Below are positions 6,243-7,371 of a stretch of 7,371 nucleotides of DNA, piece by piece. Within the stretch, counting starts at the first letter, position 1, and the number at the start of each line of letters is the position of its first letter. Origin of the DNA: a bacterium (GTDB lineage Bacteria > SZUA-79 > Acidulodesulfobacterales > Acidulodesulfobacteraceae); NCBI GenBank assembly GCA_021828445.1, contig JAJZJD010000051.1, forward strand, positions 1 through 7,371, written 5' to 3'. The position numbers and the translations under genes are program-made. A model generated the notes under the pieces. That model ran no database searches and was not told the DNA's origin. It saw nothing but the letters and a program-made list of their open reading frames with translations.

Positions 6243-6930
6243 TTATTTTCTCCAAAATTTTTTTTAAGGCTTCTTTTGCGCCGTTTTGTTCCGCGATTTT
6301 TTTAGAACGCCCGGTTCCGTAACCTAAAATTTCCCCGTTTATCTTTACGCAAATCGTAAAAACGACATTATGGACGGGTCCCTCTTTTTTAACGGTGCGG
6401 TATTCTGGAGTAGTACCCGTTTCCTTCTGGACAAGCTCCTGCAGGGTCGTCTTGAAATCGGTATTTTCCAAAATTTCTTTATAAATATCCGGATTAAACC
6501 TATGTATATGCGACAGCAAAATCTCTTTCGCTTTTTCATGTGAAGAATCCAGAAACACCGCTCCTATAACGGCTTCGTAAACATTGCTTATTATCCTTTT
6601 GTTTTTACCGTTTGCGCCCCCCGCCGCTCCTATGCCGTTGTCCCGTTCTTTTAAAATAAACTCGGAAATTTTAAGTTTTTCGGCTATATCATATAAGGCA
6701 TCCAGCCTAACCAACGCCGCTCTGTACCTCGAAAGTTCTCCTTCGTTTAAATCTTTAAAATTCAAATAAAGATACTCGGCTACAATTGCTCCTATAACGG
6801 CATCCCCAAGAAATTCGAGCCTTTCGTAATTTCTTGCCTGATTTATGGATTTATGGGTAAAAGCAAGGTCGAGCAATGTTTTATCTTTGAACGAATAGCC
6901 TATTCTTTTTTCTATGATATTATAATCCAT
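6229..6930 (-). CDS. rnc: Ribonuclease III
   Basis: RNase III cuts double-stranded RNA, including precursor rRNA stems. The 233 residues contain the catalytic domain (1 to about 150) with signature NYERLEFLGDAV (34-45), supplying E39 and D43, and the second metal-site motif ISNVYEAVIGAVFLD (114-128) with the essential Glu at E119. A dsRNA-binding domain follows (about 158-227) and ends in GRSKKIAEQNGAKEAL. One point is odd: the residue three before E119 is N116, where E. coli (D114) and Aquifex (D107) have a metal-binding Asp. Length and all other motifs are normal, so the enzyme is probably active. It sits between mtaB (6-bp gap) and der (14-bp overlap); its short AGGT Shine-Dalgarno (6935-6938) overlaps the mtaB stop. 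Confidence 0.96.
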   Translation of the reverse strand: MDYNIIEKRIGYSFKDKTLLDLAFTHKSINQARNYERLEFLGDAVIGAIVAEYLYLNFKDLNEGELSRYRAALVRLDALYDIAEKLKISEFILKERDNGIGAAGGANGKNKRIISNVYEAVIGAVFLDSSHEKAKEILLSHIHRFNPDIYKEILENTDFKTTLQELVQKETGTTPEYRTVKKEGPVHNVVFTICVKINGEILGYGTGRSKKIAEQNGAKEALKKILEKINDKK

Positions 6931-6936
6931 TTTTAC

Positions 6937-7371
6937 CTATATATAATTTTTTATTACAACCGATACTTCGTCTGCCGGAGTAATTCCGTTTGCCGTTTCT
7001 ATTATGCTTCCCCTAAAGAGCTTTCCCGAAGGAACGGGGGAATTGCCGGATAGCTTAGCTTTTATATAGTTGGAACTTATTGCTTTATTATTGCTCAGGC
7101 TTAGAAATTTTAAAGTTTTGTTTTGGAATCTTTGATGAAATTCTATTTTTTTTTGTGAAGAAATATCCCTTATAATACCTGTTCTGCGATTGATTTCGTT
7201 TTCGTCTATTTTTTGTTTTAAGTAATAAGACTCCGTTCCTGGTCTGTCCGAATAGGAAAATGCGTGAATATAATAAATAGGCAGTTTCTTAAGATTATCC
7301 GCCGTTTCCGAGAAATCGTCTTCGGTTTCGCCCGGAAAACCGCTGATTATATCCGTTCCTATTGAGACATC
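6937..7371 (-). CDS. mtaB: MtaB-type tRNA methylthiotransferase, C-terminal part (runs off the window)
   Basis: Only the last 144 residues are present; the gene continues past 7371. The visible part begins DVSIGTDIISGFPGETE, the end of a radical-SAM core, then YYIHAFSYSDRPGTES, a charged helix, and a C-terminal domain of about 60 residues (NYIKAKLSGNSPVPSGKLFRG and onward) resembling the TRAM-like tRNA-binding ending of the family. MiaB/MtaB enzymes use two [4Fe-4S] clusters to add methylthio groups to tRNA A37. The IHAFSYSDRPGT segment fits MtaB (t6A to ms2t6A) better than MiaB, but the diagnostic N-terminal half is missing. The gene ends in TAG, 6 bp before the rnc start, and so probably leads an mtaB-rnc-der transcription unit. 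Confidence 0.85.
   Translation of the reverse strand, partial: DVSIGTDIISGFPGETEDDFSETADNLKKLPIYYIHAFSYSDRPGTESYYLKQKIDENEINRRTGIIRDISSQKKIEFHQRFQNKTLKFLSLSNNKAISSNYIKAKLSGNSPVPSGKLFRGSIIETANGITPADEVSVVIKNYI

Noticed and set aside
1..7371. CRISPR arrays, tRNA/rRNA genes, insertion sequences, integrase or attachment sites
   Set aside because: No spaced direct repeats, cloverleaf, rRNA-like stretch, transposase or terminal inverted repeats were seen on either strand; apart from the first 225 bases, gaps between genes are about 110 bases or less.

Overview
The window is AT-rich, tightly packed bacterial chromosome. It carries a type II toxin-antitoxin pair, a three-gene succinate dehydrogenase/fumarate reductase operon of the non-classical SdhABE type, a small unrecognised coiled-coil gene, and a convergent housekeeping cluster for tRNA modification, RNA processing and ribosome assembly. 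Der, RNase III with a C-terminal dsRNA-binding domain, and consensus sigma70-like promoters with Shine-Dalgarno sites all point to Bacteria. SdhABE enzymes lacking SdhC/SdhD membrane anchors are known from Campylobacterota, cyanobacteria, several anaerobic or acidophilic lineages and archaea. An anaerobic or microaerophilic, deltaproteobacteria-like or deep-branching AT-rich bacterium would fit, but the sequence does not fix the taxon.

Layout. Positions 1-225 hold no gene I can support, but end in a near-consensus promoter (115-144) followed by an 18-bp near-palindrome (156-173) ahead of vapB. vapB (226-423) and vapC (413-823) overlap on the plus strand. A 107-bp AT-rich gap carries a weak hairpin, a second good promoter (855-883) and an AT-only palindrome touching its -35. 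The plus-strand operon follows: sdhA (931-2604), sdhB (2622-3617) and sdhE (3617-4504), with gaps of 17 and -1 bp. A strong G+C hairpin (4520-4547) separates it from a 98-codon gene of unknown function (4580-4876). The minus strand, read right to left, carries the 3' part of mtaB (7371-6937), rnc (6930-6229) and der (6242-4902). Their gaps are 6 bp and a 14-bp overlap, so they look like one transcription unit whose promoter lies outside the window.

How the genes work together. SdhA holds covalent FAD and the dicarboxylate site. SdhB carries the electron-transfer clusters and has an extra cysteine predicted to turn the usual [3Fe-4S] centre into [4Fe-4S]. SdhE has two complete CCG (HdrB-like) cysteine modules in place of haem-binding membrane anchors. 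Together they should interconvert succinate and fumarate with a quinone or, less likely, a thiol partner. VapBC is an autoregulated RNase toxin/antitoxin module with its own promoter and no evident link to the sdh operon. MtaB, RNase III and Der all serve translation: tRNA A37 modification, rRNA processing and 50S assembly.

I found no clearly new system. The points most worth a second look are the iron-sulfur ligand pattern of SdhB/SdhE, an Asn at a metal-binding Asp position of RNase III, the TGCACA repeats and palindrome before vapB, and the small coiled-coil gene after the sdh operon.
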